A stretch of DNA of 64,000 nt. Source: Sinotaia quadrata (Eukaryota > Mollusca > Gastropoda > Architaenioglossa > Viviparidae). The stretch is from NCBI GenBank assembly GCA_028829895.1, contig CM054181.1:111077360-111141359 (forward strand), in the 5' to 3' direction. The number at the start of each line of letters is the position of its first letter. Within the stretch, counting starts at the first letter, position 1. Under the pieces are notes generated by a model that saw nothing but the letters and a program-made list of their open reading frames with translations, was not told where the DNA came from and did no database searches. The translations under genes were made by a program, and so were the position numbers. This document shows, piece by piece, positions 46,093 to 58,094 of this stretch.

Positions 46093-49000
46093 GACTAACT
46101 AGTATAGCCGTCCTATCAAACGCTACCATTCCACTCGAAAGAATTCCCTCCCTTGTAGTTTCGTCATTTCTGTTTCTCTTCTTTCCAAATCCCCGGAAAA
46201 GGAAAAACACTGATCCAATTACTTGCCACCCTGTAATTGATGACGAGTGTCGCCACTCGAATATAATACACAGGTCATAGGCTACTGCACCCGACCTGTC
46301 GCGTGCCCCAATCCGGTGAAGAAAACGTCTACTAGTCTGTGCATTTGCGTCGGTGATTAATTAGTTTGCTATGTCGGTGTCGTGACGGGTCTGACAACAG
46401 CTGTGTCCAAATACAGATCTGCTACCAATCCTGTGTCGTGTCGTCTGCACATACCGCGAGTTTTCGGCGCTCGTTATCAATGTAGCCAGTGTCAACAGCC
46501 CGTCCCAGTGTAAATAACGTCTGTTGGATTTTATTTTTTTTTAAAAGCAGTTGTCAACCGCCTGTCGTCGCTAGCCTAGACCGGACATAACTAGGAAAAG
46601 CCTCCCTCTTTTATATATATTTTTAAACCAACAGACCTTCAAAAATGCCCAAATGTACTTTATCTAACACACATGATTTTCAAGAGTGATGAAGTGTTGA
46701 CTCGTTCCACCGTCAAACCCGGAATTCGTGGACTTGCACGCACGACTGGTTATCGCTGGCTCTACGACTCTACAGTGTTAGGCAGTGTGTGGTATATCAC
46801 TTAGTGTGTCGGTGTTCCATACCAGCCTGGTCACGGGTCAGTAAGCGTACCGCTGAAAGACTACTTGCAATTCCAACCCCGCAGATGTCATTGAACCGAT
46901 CGATTAAGCAGCGGACAGGTAAACCTTGAGCAGACGTAGTAACTGTAAGCGACCTGCGCTGTTTAAGGGGGATTTTAGTGCGGAGCGTCACTGTTGTTAC
47001 CTTGAAGCCTGACTTCGGTATGGCCCTAACCAATCAGGGTCTCCTTTTTCATGTTGCCCTCTCTGCCTACTCGAGTTCATTCAAGTTTTCTTTTCACACG
47101 GCCCAGGCTCAACACCCAAAGCTGGTGGGGGGGAGGGAATGACGTCGTTTGCTTGCTAGGGCTTTCTTGTTTCTCCCCCACCTCTACCCATTTCTGCACT
47201 TTTTGCGTTCATAGACTTGAACGCCCGCGAGTCCAACTTTACAGCGGCAAGCGTTCGTGTTCACAGTATCAATAAATTTGTGCTTTGTCGTGCTATTAGT
47301 TTTTTTGGGGGTCTCTGCTTGTAGATTTGTTTAAATGTATGTTTCATCTTATTAATGTAGATACAGGGTAAAAATATATCTCAGCAACAAAAGTAAACAA
47401 GTAACAAGTTACAATTTGCGAAATCAACAATATTAAGCGGATGTTAAAATGCCAACACAGACTAACCAGCGAGCACGAAACGCGAAAGCGGCGGAAGCCG
47501 GAAGCGTTCCCCACATTAACAACAACAACCAGCGAGTAGCTGATTCATTAATATACCTTAAAGTTCCGATTCATTCAAAAACTTTAAAAAATTTAATAAT
47601 ATTGTTTTGGAATTTGCACCAAAGCAATTTTTAAAAAATGCCAATTCAATGATCACACATTAAATATTCTTAATGTGCAACATTTCTTAAGCTAATCTTA
47701 AAATGAAAAATAAAAGTAAATTAACGGTGTTTGTATGTGTGTGTGTGTGTGTGTACATGCATGCAGTTAAAATTAACCAGTCTTTTAAACAGTATTTGGA
47801 CAACATACTTCCACAACTCTTATTTGGAAATCACTCTTCTGAGATTGATTCAGTTGAGTAACTCAAAGGGCGTCACGTGACACAAAAAAAATGTGAACGT
47901 CACTGCTGAGTCATGACTGGCTCTTTCTTTGTGAACCACTTCTCGAGATAAAAGCAGACTCTCTAGTCACGTAAATCAGGCCCCTTCTCGATGGCGAAAC
48001 TTACCCTGGGCTTTTAATCAAGCTCCTCAAGGAAAGATGGCACACCCGGGGTCTGTTTCGTATCTCAACTACACTGCCAAGGATTCCTTAAATACTAGGT
48101 CGTTTGGATCATAGTCCTAATTTGAAAAATGGCGCTACGGCATAGAAAATTAAGTCACATGCGGCAAAGCCTGTGCCAAGTAATCTGGATCTTCTATGAC
48201 TATTCTATGTCTAAAGTGGTAACATCGGCTGTGTATTTAATTGAAGCGCCCTATGTGTCCTCCTGTATCTTCCACGCCACCTACCTCTTAATGGGGAATA
48301 ATGCTTGCGAGCCATTAAAAGATTTATTAATCCTAGGAATACAGGTAGGTTTAGAGGCAGTCATTTATCTCTCCATTTTCTTCTCTCTCTTTTTTTTTTA
48401 CCTGTCATTGTTAAGGGTTTCTTCTTTTTATTTGTTAGTTTCTTTCTTTTTTTTAATTTAACACCTTAATAACTTCCCGACCACTTCATGTGGCAACGAA
48501 ATTCAATTATCTACCCGTTCAACCGTATCGCGTCTCTGGCAGTGTTTGTTTGTTTGTTTGTTTGTTTGTTTGTTTTGTTTGGACACGAACACATACTCCG
48601 GCATGCAGGCTGAGCTGTCAAAAAATTGAAGGGCAACTATGGTGTTGAACGCAGTCCACACTAAATCCCCCACCCACACACACACACCGTGAAGGCGGTC
48701 AAACGGCTCTGGTAAGGTCGCCTCGCATTCCGACCAGTAGCACTGTTGAGTCATTGCGGTAACGACAGTAATTATCAACACTTCCCCCCCCCCCCACTCC
48801 TAACTACCCACCTACCTTTTCCCGTCCCTTTTCAGCAGGTAGAGTAAGGTGTTGACCTCCAAGAGTTCCAGTCAGTAGAAGCCACCATTACTTAAGTAGG
48901 TGTTAATACAAAAAGAACAAAATGTATTCGTGCAGTATGTCATAAAGTAGTGTTGAGAATGTTTATCGCCGGCTTCCAACTGCATTACGTTTTCTTTGCC

Positions 49001-50413
49001 GACACTAGCCTCAAGCCGCAGCTATACTACGGCTGCTGTAGAAAGACGTAGCGATATAGAGGGGTTCCTCTGTGTGTATAGACATGTAAATGGATGTGCG
49101 TGTGTATGTGTTGGAAGTATACAGCACTTCGTGTGCGTTTATGTGTGTGTTGGAAAAGTAGACAATACTGCAAAAGTATAATTTCTTCTCTGAATGTGTG
49201 TGTGTGTGTGAGAGAGTGTTTGAATACCACACCGCTACCATTAGATTAGTCCATAATCCCCACTTCTACTATATAAAAAATTATCCGGAGTCATACTATA
49301 TCTAACAAACACAATATAATGGGAAAAAAAATTATATGGCTCAAATTTTTTTCTGCTCCATTAATCAAAATAATAAACTCTGCAAATTCAAATACCAACT
49401 TGGATAATCATCAGTACTTTTTTAAAACAATTCCTGTCACACATCTGGTCTTCACGATCCATAAAAAAAAAAAAACATAAATGCATGTTAAGAAATAAAA
49501 AATAGCTGTGAACAACGAATGCGAAATATATTCCCTTTTGTGTTTGTTTTTTATTGTATTTTCAAAGCTGTTTTAGCAATTAAGCAATCTTACATTTGTC
49601 TAACGAGGAATACAAGATATTCTCTAAACTTACATTAGCGCCAGAACCTGATCCACAACAAGGACAAACTATTCATCATCTTCACAAATGATTACAGGCT
49701 CTGGCTTTCCAGCAGAGAGACTTGCGAGCCAGTAATTCCCCTCCCCCAGCTTTTGTTGTGGCACTTCCTGTCTTTGACTTCCAGAACGAAGAACACAGAC
49801 GGGGGAATTATGCCCGGGTTATATTCGCCCTATACCCATCCCACCCCACTCTCCTTCTCATTGCTTATCAACCAGCGCCCTGGTTTTCAGCTTAGAACTT
49901 GTACTCCGGTTAAGAGCGGTTCAGTCCCTTTGGTCTTTCCTTTTCCGTTCACGCATGCGTGCACGCGCTCCGCGTTCAATCGGCATTCTCAGCATTCCGA
50001 CTGTTATGGGGTCAGATCTTTTATGACGGAGTGTAAGTGACCAGCACGTTGAAATGATCTGAAGATCTGAGACCTTCATACGGTTCCTGTAGCGGGCGTT
50101 GCCGGGGGTGGGGAGGGTTCAGGGGTAGGGGGTGGGATGAGAACCTAGCAGTTTAGTTTTACACGCTTACCGACCTCACCATTTCTTTTTCAAGGCTGAT
50201 GACATATTAACTGTTGCTTATGGTTCAAATCGCCGGTCTTATTTGAATAAGTACAATCACACAGTAAGCAACGTTATACGCACGGCTAGAATTTAAAAGC
50301 ATGCAAACTCCCCCCACCCCACCCCAAAAGATGTATTTTAAAAATTATATATAAACCAACCTAAAAATACAAATAATAGTAAATATAAAACTGAAAACAG
50401 CTTTTTTTAGAAC

Positions 50414-50444
<31 letters not shown>

Positions 50445-50520
50445 TCACGCACATCACGCACAGAGCAACCGTAATTTCGCGCAACGCGTGACCAGACTAG
50501 ATTAACTCCAGATTAGATTA
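46093..50520. other. Unassigned DNA with simple repeats
   Basis: It contains gtcacgtgac at 47872-47881, a (GTTT)n microsatellite at about 48543-48576, a C12 run at 48784-48795, (TG)n near 47737 and 49196, and (CA)n at about 50418-50443. An ORF at 48129-48461 ends in T-rich codons and is not supported as a gene. Confidence 0.5.
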
Positions 50521-50880
50521 AACTAACATTACTTTACAACAGCCACGCACGCCCAAAGGGTTTCAGAATTTCTCTTAGATCAAACTAACATTACAACAGC
50601 CACGCACGCCCAAAGGGTTTCAGAATTTCTCTTAGATCAAACTAACATTACTTTACAACAGCCACGCACGCCCAAAGGGTTTCAGAATTTCTCTTAGATC
50701 AAACTAACATTACTTTACAACAGCCACGCACGCCCAAAGGGTTTCAGAATTTCTCTTAGATCAAACTAACATTACTTTACAACAGCCACGCACGCATAAG
50801 GGTTTCATAATTTCTCTTATTAAACTAACATTGCTTTGCAACAGCCACGCACGTCCTAAGGGTTTCAGAATTTCTCTTAA
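50521..50880. repeat. Minisatellite, 62-bp unit, 6 copies
   Basis: The unit contains aactaacattactttacaac, agccacgcacgcccaaaggg and tttcagaatttctctt. Starts lie near 50521, 50583, 50640, 50702, 50764 and 50823. The second copy has a 5-bp deletion, and the last two are diverged. Confidence 0.95.
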
Positions 50881-51539
50881 GTAGGTAGATCCAAGCGATC
50901 CCTTTTCAGCAGAAAATCATCGACGGAAGAAGAAAAAGAAGGAAAAAAGAAGAGTGGTATTTAGAAAAATAAAATTGCCAAGAACACTGCAGAATGATTG
51001 GCCTGCGTATTGATTGATTACCAATGAACAGTAAGTTGCGGACTAAGTAAGTTATCAAGTTAATTAGAATTAGACAAAATCTAATGATTATTGTAAGACA
51101 TTAGCAACTGTAACGATCCCATTAACTACAATTACAATAAAACTAAACAAGTATTTTTGTTTAAATATAAAAACCCACACAAAATTAAAGTTGTGAGGGC
51201 AGTGAATAATTTCAACTCCTAATATAAAATGTTAAATGAAATAAATATACTATTTTTTACAAAATAAACTTTCTCAAATGCCACGTCTTTTTTTAAAGGA
51301 CTGGTTCATTACTGGAATTCAGCTGCAGCAATTGACGGATGTTGAACCCAGAGAAATTGCCATTACGCCACCTACTATCAGGAGCTACAAACAGCGATGG
51401 CCTCGACAGAGGCCGACGTAGGCAGAGCAGATGAATGTGGTGCACGGAGAGGCATCACAGTTGTGCACCAATGTGCACGTTAGACCACAAGAATAAAATT
51501 GCCTTCAACTTCGAACAATTTTCAAAACTATCTTGGCGA
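50881..51539. other. Unassigned AT-rich DNA
   Basis: No supported gene. A plus-strand open segment near 51300-51420, preceded by a T-tract, was considered and not accepted. Confidence 0.4.
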
Positions 51540-52500
51540 GTTGGGTTTGAAAGAAACGTAAATAAGGGAAGGAGGGGAATGAAAAAACGAGAAGGGAAGA
51601 GAAAAGGGAGAAAGAAAGAGAAAAAGTAAGTGATTGAAAAGGAAACGATGAAAAAGTTGTAAAGATTGACAGCTGTGGAAAAAAGATCGAGTTAGAAGTG
51701 ACAGGAGGGAGACCGAGCGATAATGAGAGAAAATGAAAGAGAGAGAGAAAGGGGAATACAATGATGAGAAGTACATTATGGAAAGATAGGAGAGAGGAGG
51801 ATAAAATGTGATAGAAGAAGAAAAGCGAAAGGGTGAGATAAAGAAATGGATTGAAAGAAGGCGGAAGCATGAAAGAAAGGGAGAGGGAATTAAAAAGATG
51901 GAGAGAAGCAGAAAGAGGAACAGAGAAGAGGAAATGGGATACAAAGAGAGGAACAAAGAATGGGAAAATGGGATACAAAGAGAGGGAAAGAGAAGGGGAA
52001 GCGGGATACAAAGAGAGGAACAGAGAAGGGGAAATGGGATACAAAGAGAGGGAAAGAGATATGAAGAGGTAGGGAAAACGAAACAGAACTGAAAGGGGGA
52101 AACGAGAGAAGAGAGAGAGAAGAGAAAAAGAGATAAGAAAAAAGAAATGAAAGATGAAGTGTAGGAATAGAAAGGGGGAGAGAGAGTGGGAGAGAGGGAG
52201 AGGAGAGATTGAAAGAGAGAAGAGGGAAGAAGTGAAAGTAAGGGAGTTTAGAGATAGAAAGGAGAGAGAGTGGGACAGAAGTGAAATGAGGGAGTAAATG
52301 AAAGAGAGAGGAGAGAGAGACATAAACGAGGGAGAGAGATAAGGAAGAAGTATAAGAGAGTGGGGAGAGCTGAAAGAATTTAAGATAAAGAGAGAGGTTG
52401 GGAGAGAATTGAAAGAAAGAAAGAGAAAAAGATATTTAGAACAGAGAAAGAGAAAAATGTGAGGGAAGAGAGACGGGGAGATAGAAGGAAAGAGGGAGGT
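51540..52500. repeat. Polypurine (GA-rich) tract of almost 1 kb, with a 33-bp tandem array inside
   Basis: The plus strand is overwhelmingly A and G for about 960 bp. At about 51935-52070 a 33-bp unit (gggatacaaagagaggaac plus agagaaggggaaat) repeats four times. Long Ser/Leu/Phe-rich minus-strand ORFs come from the missing stop codons in pyrimidine sequence and are not genes. Confidence 0.9.
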
Positions 52501-52506
52501 GCCGAT

Positions 52507-52697
52507 TTTGAACTATACCTCTTGTGCATTACGTTAGTTGCAATATTAAAACTCTGAACTAAACCTCTTGTGCATTACGTTAAATACAATATAAGACTAT
52601 GAACTATACCTCTTTTGCATTACGTTACGTGCAATATTAAAACTCTGAACTAGATCTCTTGTGCATTACGTTACGTGCAATATTAAAACTCTGAAGA
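52507..52697. repeat. Minisatellite, about 46-bp unit, 4 copies
   Basis: The unit is gaactatacctcttgtgcat plus tacgttacgtgcaatattaaaactct. It follows the purine tract directly. Confidence 0.9.
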
Positions 52698-54039
52698 GTT
52701 AAAAACACGCATAAAGAAAAACTTGTCCTTATTAGTTGTCATCATTGAAAGTTCTCTCTTCTCTAATCTAACTTTACCAGAGCTTCAATCTTGTGACGTT
52801 TTTTACTTAAAAAAAAAAAATAATAAGCCCATATCAGATACATTTCTTGTTTGTTGGTTTTTGTTTTTTTTTAAAAATATCATTAGATTCCGTTGGCTAT
52901 TGGCACAGAATTTTCCGTTCGATAATACATTGAATATAAAAACAATCAAACAACAACAAAAAACAGTCCTTCACATTATGTAGAATTTTCCGCTCTATCG
53001 ATCTGCAGGTCGTGTTCAGTAAAGTTTGTTCCGGGATCCCTCAATCGGATGAGAATTTTCCTGTCATGAAAATAGCTGCCAACATAGAGCAAAATTATTT
53101 GCCCGTGCAAACAAGCAGAAATGTGGATGAAGAGAGTGGTTGTAGCTTTTGTTAAAGCGATATAGAGTTCCTTGCTTTGAATTCATAATTGGTAAAAGGG
53201 TTCGAAATCTTGTCATCATTACATGACAAATCTCTTTTCAGTGTTATCTGATTTTTAAAAAAAAAATCATCTGTTGTTTCCTTGGTAACCGGACAGATTA
53301 GTAAAGGCAGTCTGAGAGTGCCACGTTTATTCAAGGAGCCTCTGCCAATAAATACAGAAACGCCGTAATGAAACAGGTTCCCAGAGTCGAATGCGTGGAA
53401 CCAGAGATATGTCAGTCTCAAATCCTTCACAGATGGGACTTCTTAATTATAAAGAAAACGTTCCGTTCTCTTTCGATTTTTCTTTTATTTATTCTTCTGA
53501 ATTTAATTTGTTAGTTTGTATTTTTTTTTTTTTAGGTCATTGTAAACTATTATATTTTTATTTTAAAAAGAAAGAATTAAAAATCCTGAAAGATTGCAGG
53601 GTAATTTTCCTCATAGCAAAATCGATTCTCAAATTCACTTTATTTGGCCTGTAAACATAAGGCTCACTCAGCCTTTGGTCACCTCCTTGTGAGGTAAGCT
53701 GAACATCCTTTAACTGTTCATCGTCGCCCCAGCGCACGTGTTCCAAGTGCGAATGACCTACTTACCGAATAGGAGAAACACAAACTAGACGATTATAAAT
53801 CTTTCAGCTGGATGTTTTGCAGAGACTTATTTGCATGGGATCAAGATTGTTGTAAATTGTTGGTTTTAGTTTTTCTTTATTTTTGCCTTTTCTGGTAAAA
53901 AAAAATAAATGTTCGGTGGGTGGTGGAGCTGGTGAGAGACACAGATAAATCTCGTGGAGATGTAATTATCAATTCCTAATATCTAATTAGGATATTATTA
54001 CATCGTGTTTGCTTATATGATTTTTTAATCACGTACTCA
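52698..54039. other. Unassigned DNA with an RFX-like X-box
   Basis: GTTTCCTTGGTAAC at 53276-53289 fits the X-box pattern bound by RFX factors. No exon could be tied to it. Confidence 0.35.
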
Positions 54040-54099
54040 TTCAAAAAGTGTACATGTAGCAGTCGAAGATTTTATATATATAACTCTTTCAAAAATGTA

Positions 54100-54262
54100 C
54101 ATGTATCTCATGCAAAAAAAAAAATGTTCATGGAGCATTCATTCTAAAACTGCACACGTAACACTCATCCCAAAATTGTACATGTAACACACCAATTCAT
54201 TCTAAAACTGTACACGTAACACTCATCCCAAAATTGTACATGTAACACACCAATTCATTCCG
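54100..54262. repeat. Tandem array, about 56-bp unit, 2 good copies plus degenerate ones
   Basis: attcattctaaaactgtaca, cgtaacactcatcccaaaat and tgtacatgtaacacacca recur. Decayed copies extend left to about 54040. Confidence 0.8.
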
Positions 54263-54999
54263 TAAAAGTTCGTGAGTAACCACCACTGTTAGTACTTATC
54301 AACAAGCATGAGACCATTACAGATGTCTGTTAAGAAAGAAGAAATCTGCCTATAAAGTGTTCATTTTTCTGACTACTGTATTATGCAGAAATATATTGGG
54401 TTTCTTAGTCTGAACTCTTTAGTGATGGGCTCCAGTTGTTAATTTGCCAAAGCTTTTCGTTGTTTATTTTTAAATCGCCAAAATCATAATTTTCATTTTT
54501 TTTTTTTTTTTTATAAAAAAATAAAATTCATTACGAATCGTACGTGGGCAAGTGAAGTGTGGAGCTGCCTTGACTAGAACGATAGTGCATTAGATCACCA
54601 CACCCATCGCGCTATACTCCTCCGCACACACTTATCGTCTGGGTCACCTAGTATCTGCCACTTCAGAAATAGCACAGGTTTTAATAACGTAGTGTAGGGA
54701 ATGAACATGAAATGTGCGTACTGGCCATCACGCCACAGCGTACCAAGAGGCGACTACTTGAGCGGGGGGTGGGGGAGGATGACTACTTGATCTTTGAGGA
54801 CAACTTGTATCTTTGAAGATGAAGGAGGTATAAAGCCGGTGACGCTTAACAGTTTTCCTTTAACCAAGGGCGGTAACTCTCAAGTACCTACGTAATGGCG
54901 ATGACGAAATTCTCCTTGAAGCCTACTATTTTAATATAGCAGCAAATTATTGCTTAGACTACGCAAATAAAATTGACAATGGAAAGCAGTGAGTGACCC

Positions 55000-55393
55000 G
55001 TCTAAATAAAGAAGTGTTGGTGTCAGAAACAAAATCCTTATAATTATGTGTATGTCAGTAAAACAAAATAATGAAAAGTTGATGTTAATAATAAAAAAAA
55101 ATGGTGTGTGGATGTTAGTAACAATACAGTGATGCACTGATAATGATGTGTAGATGACAAACAAAACAATGATGCGTGATGTCAACACTAAAATTACGAT
55201 GTATGGATGTTAGTAAGAAAACAGTGATGTATAGATGTCAGTAACACAAAAGTGATGTATAGGTGTCAGTAACACAAAAGTGATGTGTAGGTGTCAGTAA
55301 CACAAAAGTGATGTGTAGGTGTCAGTAACACAAAAGTGATGTGTAGGTGTCAGTAACACAAAAATGCTGCCTATATGTCAGCAACAAAACAAC
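55000..55393. repeat. Minisatellite, 28-bp unit gtgatgtgtaggtgtcagta + acacaaaa, about 14 copies
   Basis: Copies are poorly matched on the left (55000-55190) and become identical to the right (55230-55370). This is a clear homogenisation gradient. Confidence 0.9.
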
Positions 55394-55621
55394 GATGTAG
55401 GAAGAAATAGTAAATAGTAATGACAGTTGACTATACAACACAGTAGTAAGTAGATATCTATTACTCGATATAATGACATTGTCTATCTGCAAGTAGACTG
55501 TGTTAGAATGTTGTTTACTAAACAAGTTGCAAATGACGACATCGTATAAGCGATCAGTTAAATCAATAAGCCCTTCAGTCAAACATTTTGAAAGGTTTCC
55601 TGGAAAATATCTTATCGGTCC

Positions 55622-55945
55622 GAGGTGTTTGGTTCATTACGTCTACCAGATAATCATTCTGAGGTGTTTGGTTCAATACGTCTTCCAGATAATCATTCTG
55701 AGGTGTTTGGTTCATTACGTCTACCAGATAATCATTCTGAGGTGTTTGGTTCAATACGTCTACCAGATAATCATTCTGAGGTGTTTGGTTCAATACGTCT
55801 ACCAGATAATCATTCTGAGGTGTTTGGTTCAATACGTCTACCAGATAATCATTGTGAGATGTTTGGTTCAATACTTCTACCAGATTTAATCATTCTGAGG
55901 TATTTGGATCAATACATCTAACAAATAATCATTCTGAGATGTCTT
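55622..55945. repeat. Minisatellite, exact 39-bp unit, 8 copies
   Basis: Units gaggtgtttggttcattacg plus tctaccagataatcattct start at 55622, 55661, 55700, 55739, 55778, 55817, 55856 and about 55896. Because 39 is divisible by three, ORFs on both strands persist through it. They have no start or context support. Confidence 0.95.
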
Positions 55946-56289
55946 ACCACCCCTACCACTCAATCGTTATGAGCTGTTTCCGGAATTTGCATCGTATCGC
56001 TTAGCCATTTTTAGGTACTTCATGAATTCAGCCACTCTTAGAGCTGAGTTGTTTCATGAATTCATCGTAAGACGTACTGGATCATTCTGAATGTGAGTAG
56101 ATTAATTGTACCCAGTCAGTGGCAGTTATCAGATTAAATTAATTCTTTCAACTAGTCATTCTTACGGGTTAAATTAATTAAATCCCATAAGACACCGATT
56201 CACTGGTGTTTGATTCAGTAAATCCTAGTCAATAATTCCTAAGTATTTCAATTTTAATGTCCTGTGAAAAGACATGCGCGAAATCACTG

Positions 56290-56760
56290 GCATTTGGAAG
56301 TGAACACTTCAACAATAATGTAATCAGCCAATAGTGAGTCAATGATTGAATCAATTAGTCATTTAGTTAATCAGTGATCCAACCAATCATCATGAGTTCA
56401 TCATTCTATCAGTGAAACACTGAATCAATTAATCAGCCACTCGGCGAGTGAACAATCCACCAATGCATTAGCCAATCAATTAAATAGTAGAATCAGGCAA
56501 AAATCAACCAATCTAACCAATCAGTCAATCAACATAAGAGTCAACCAATCAATTATTCAATCAAATAATAAGTTGTTATCAATGAAATCAACTAATCAAT
56601 CAATCAGTTAGTCAATAATTAGTAAATCCTTGAGGAAATCAACCAAGTAGTCAATCCATAAAGCAGCCAGTAACCAACCAATCTGCTAACCAATCACTCA
56701 ATGACAATGAATGAATGAATCAATCAATCAATCAATCAATCAATCAGTATACCAATCAAC
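56290..56760. repeat. Degenerate (AATC)n-derived repeat
   Basis: The words caatcaatcaa, aaccaatca and gtcaatca recur throughout. A pure (AATC)n core lies at about 56715-56746. It lies just beyond the splice donor at 56808. Confidence 0.8.
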
Positions 56761-56798
56761 CTGTCAGCCTCCTGACCAATCTTTACTTAATACTAAAG

Positions 56799-56808
56799 GA
56801 ATTCTTAC
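56799..56808 (-). other. Splice donor
   Basis: On the minus strand the sequence reads CAAAG|GTAAGAATTC. It matches the animal consensus at nearly all positions. Confidence 0.65.
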
Positions 56809-57252
56809 CTTTGAATGACCAACGGAACTTTCCATAAACATATTTGGGTGGAGCCAGAATGACGTTTTGCCTAAGACCTTGACAGTCTCATCCGGTAGAG
56901 ATGGCTTCTTGTTGGCAGGGTACCCGTCAGGGTACTCGGTTTCATTCTCGCGTACATGTACAACCCAAGAGTTCGTACTTTTCCTATTGGGAGGGTGCCT
57001 CTCGCTTTCAGAATGTCTCCTTGTTGGGGTCACGAAGAAATCAGTGTAGTTTAGGTCACTGCAATTAGGGTCACTGCAATCTACGTCAGTGTAATCTAGG
57101 TCAGCGTAATCTGGATCACAGACTACCGAGGCATCATGGGTGAGCAAGATCTGCGTCCGACTCGAATACCGGCACCCATTGTCCGGACACAACCATTGGT
57201 CATCGCTTGAGCTGTTACTGCTGCTTTCAGATGAATCTGTGTTTGAAGACAT
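56809..57252 (-). CDS. Candidate coding exon (148 codons), acidic Ser/Asp-rich protein with pentapeptide repeats
   Basis: ATG at 57252, with purine at -3, opens a frame that reads MSSNTDSSESSSNSSSDDQW and runs 148 whole codons to CAAAG|GTAAGAATT. The intron starts at 56808, a near-perfect donor in phase 0. The frame then degrades and stops. Residues 46-70 are five pentapeptides of form D-x-(D/N)-(Y/C)-(A/T/S). LDYTDV at residues 52-57 fits the ITIM pattern (S/I/V/L)xYxx(I/V/L). No signal peptide or membrane segment is visible, and the protein is hydrophilic. A CAG at about 57238 behind a T-rich tract could alternatively be an acceptor, making this an internal exon. The partner exon is not proven. 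The acceptor exon at 13995 is phase-compatible, but any exon beyond the window is also possible. I do not recognise the family. Confidence 0.55.
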
Positions 57253-58094
57253 GTCCGTAGAAGAAAAAAAAAGAAGGTCAAGTAAGTGTGTCAACAGTGG
57301 AAGCAATGACTATTCCAGGGCATTCCTAGATCGCCCTGTTGCTGGTACAGACGAAGATTCCACTGTATGTCAGTCAAAGGTTGCTTTACATTTTCACGCA
57401 CATCATTTCGCGGGCAGCATACGAGGGGTTAATCAGGTTCAAGACCCTTTCTTTTCCAAAGATTGTCTTTCGATAAGGAGTGCCTTTGGCCAATTTTTTT
57501 GTTTGTTTTTGTTCTACGTAGGAAGGACGAGATCACGTCAATAGCCCGTTATTATCGTGACAAAATGAAAAAGAAAAGAATAAAAAAAAAGAAATATTGG
57601 GAGAAAAGTAGCGGTCGTCACTGTCAAATTGCTGACTTGAAAAGTTTTAGGTACGTGCCAGAATTGTTAGTAGCATTGAAAACGCGGAGCCTCGGTACAT
57701 CTTCGCACTGCTATTAACAACACATGGATGGGCAAGGGTCTCTTGGGGAGCCGCACTCCAGTCGTCATCATTAGCATCAGCAACTACAGAAAGTCGTCGG
57801 CACTAGCACTCAGAAACTGGGTCGACTGTTTCTTGACAACTTTGGGCCTACTTAGAGAGTCGTGGAAAGAAAAATATGGGTAGGCTCATTTTTGGTTGAC
57901 GTACATCATTGGTATATTTTTATTTTTTAAAGCAAACAAAACACCAGACCCATCACATTTCTGATTGAAGGAAACGTGTACTCTATAACAGAAAGATACT
58001 GGTTGCATGCTTGTTTTATTTTTCTTTTAACTTTGTTATTGTACGGCTGAAATACATGTACCATCTTAAAATTCTATACATGCGCGTCAGATTT
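57253..58094. other. Region upstream of the 148-codon exon; unassigned
   Basis: If the exon is first, its promoter and 5'UTR lie here. No TATA box or CpG-island-like block could be singled out. Short plus-strand ORFs have no support. Confidence 0.35.

Noticed and set aside
48129..48461. 110-codon hydrophobic ORF followed by a gtaggt donor-like site
   Set aside because: Its second half is T-rich low complexity and there is no family match or coding bias.
51295..51420. Plus-strand open segment ending in ...SYKQRWPRQRPT and stop, preceded by a T-tract
   Set aside because: Short, with a weak acceptor (aaag) and no partner exon. It could be a decayed transposon fragment, but that is not supportable.
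51505..52323. 272-codon Ser/Leu/Phe-rich minus-strand ORF resembling a membrane protein
   Set aside because: It is the complement of a long purine tract, where stop codons are depleted. No start context, domains or splice signals.
55500..55921. ORFs on both strands with 13-residue repeats
   Set aside because: The 39-bp unit is a multiple of three and stop-free in several frames. Equal openness on both strands argues against coding.
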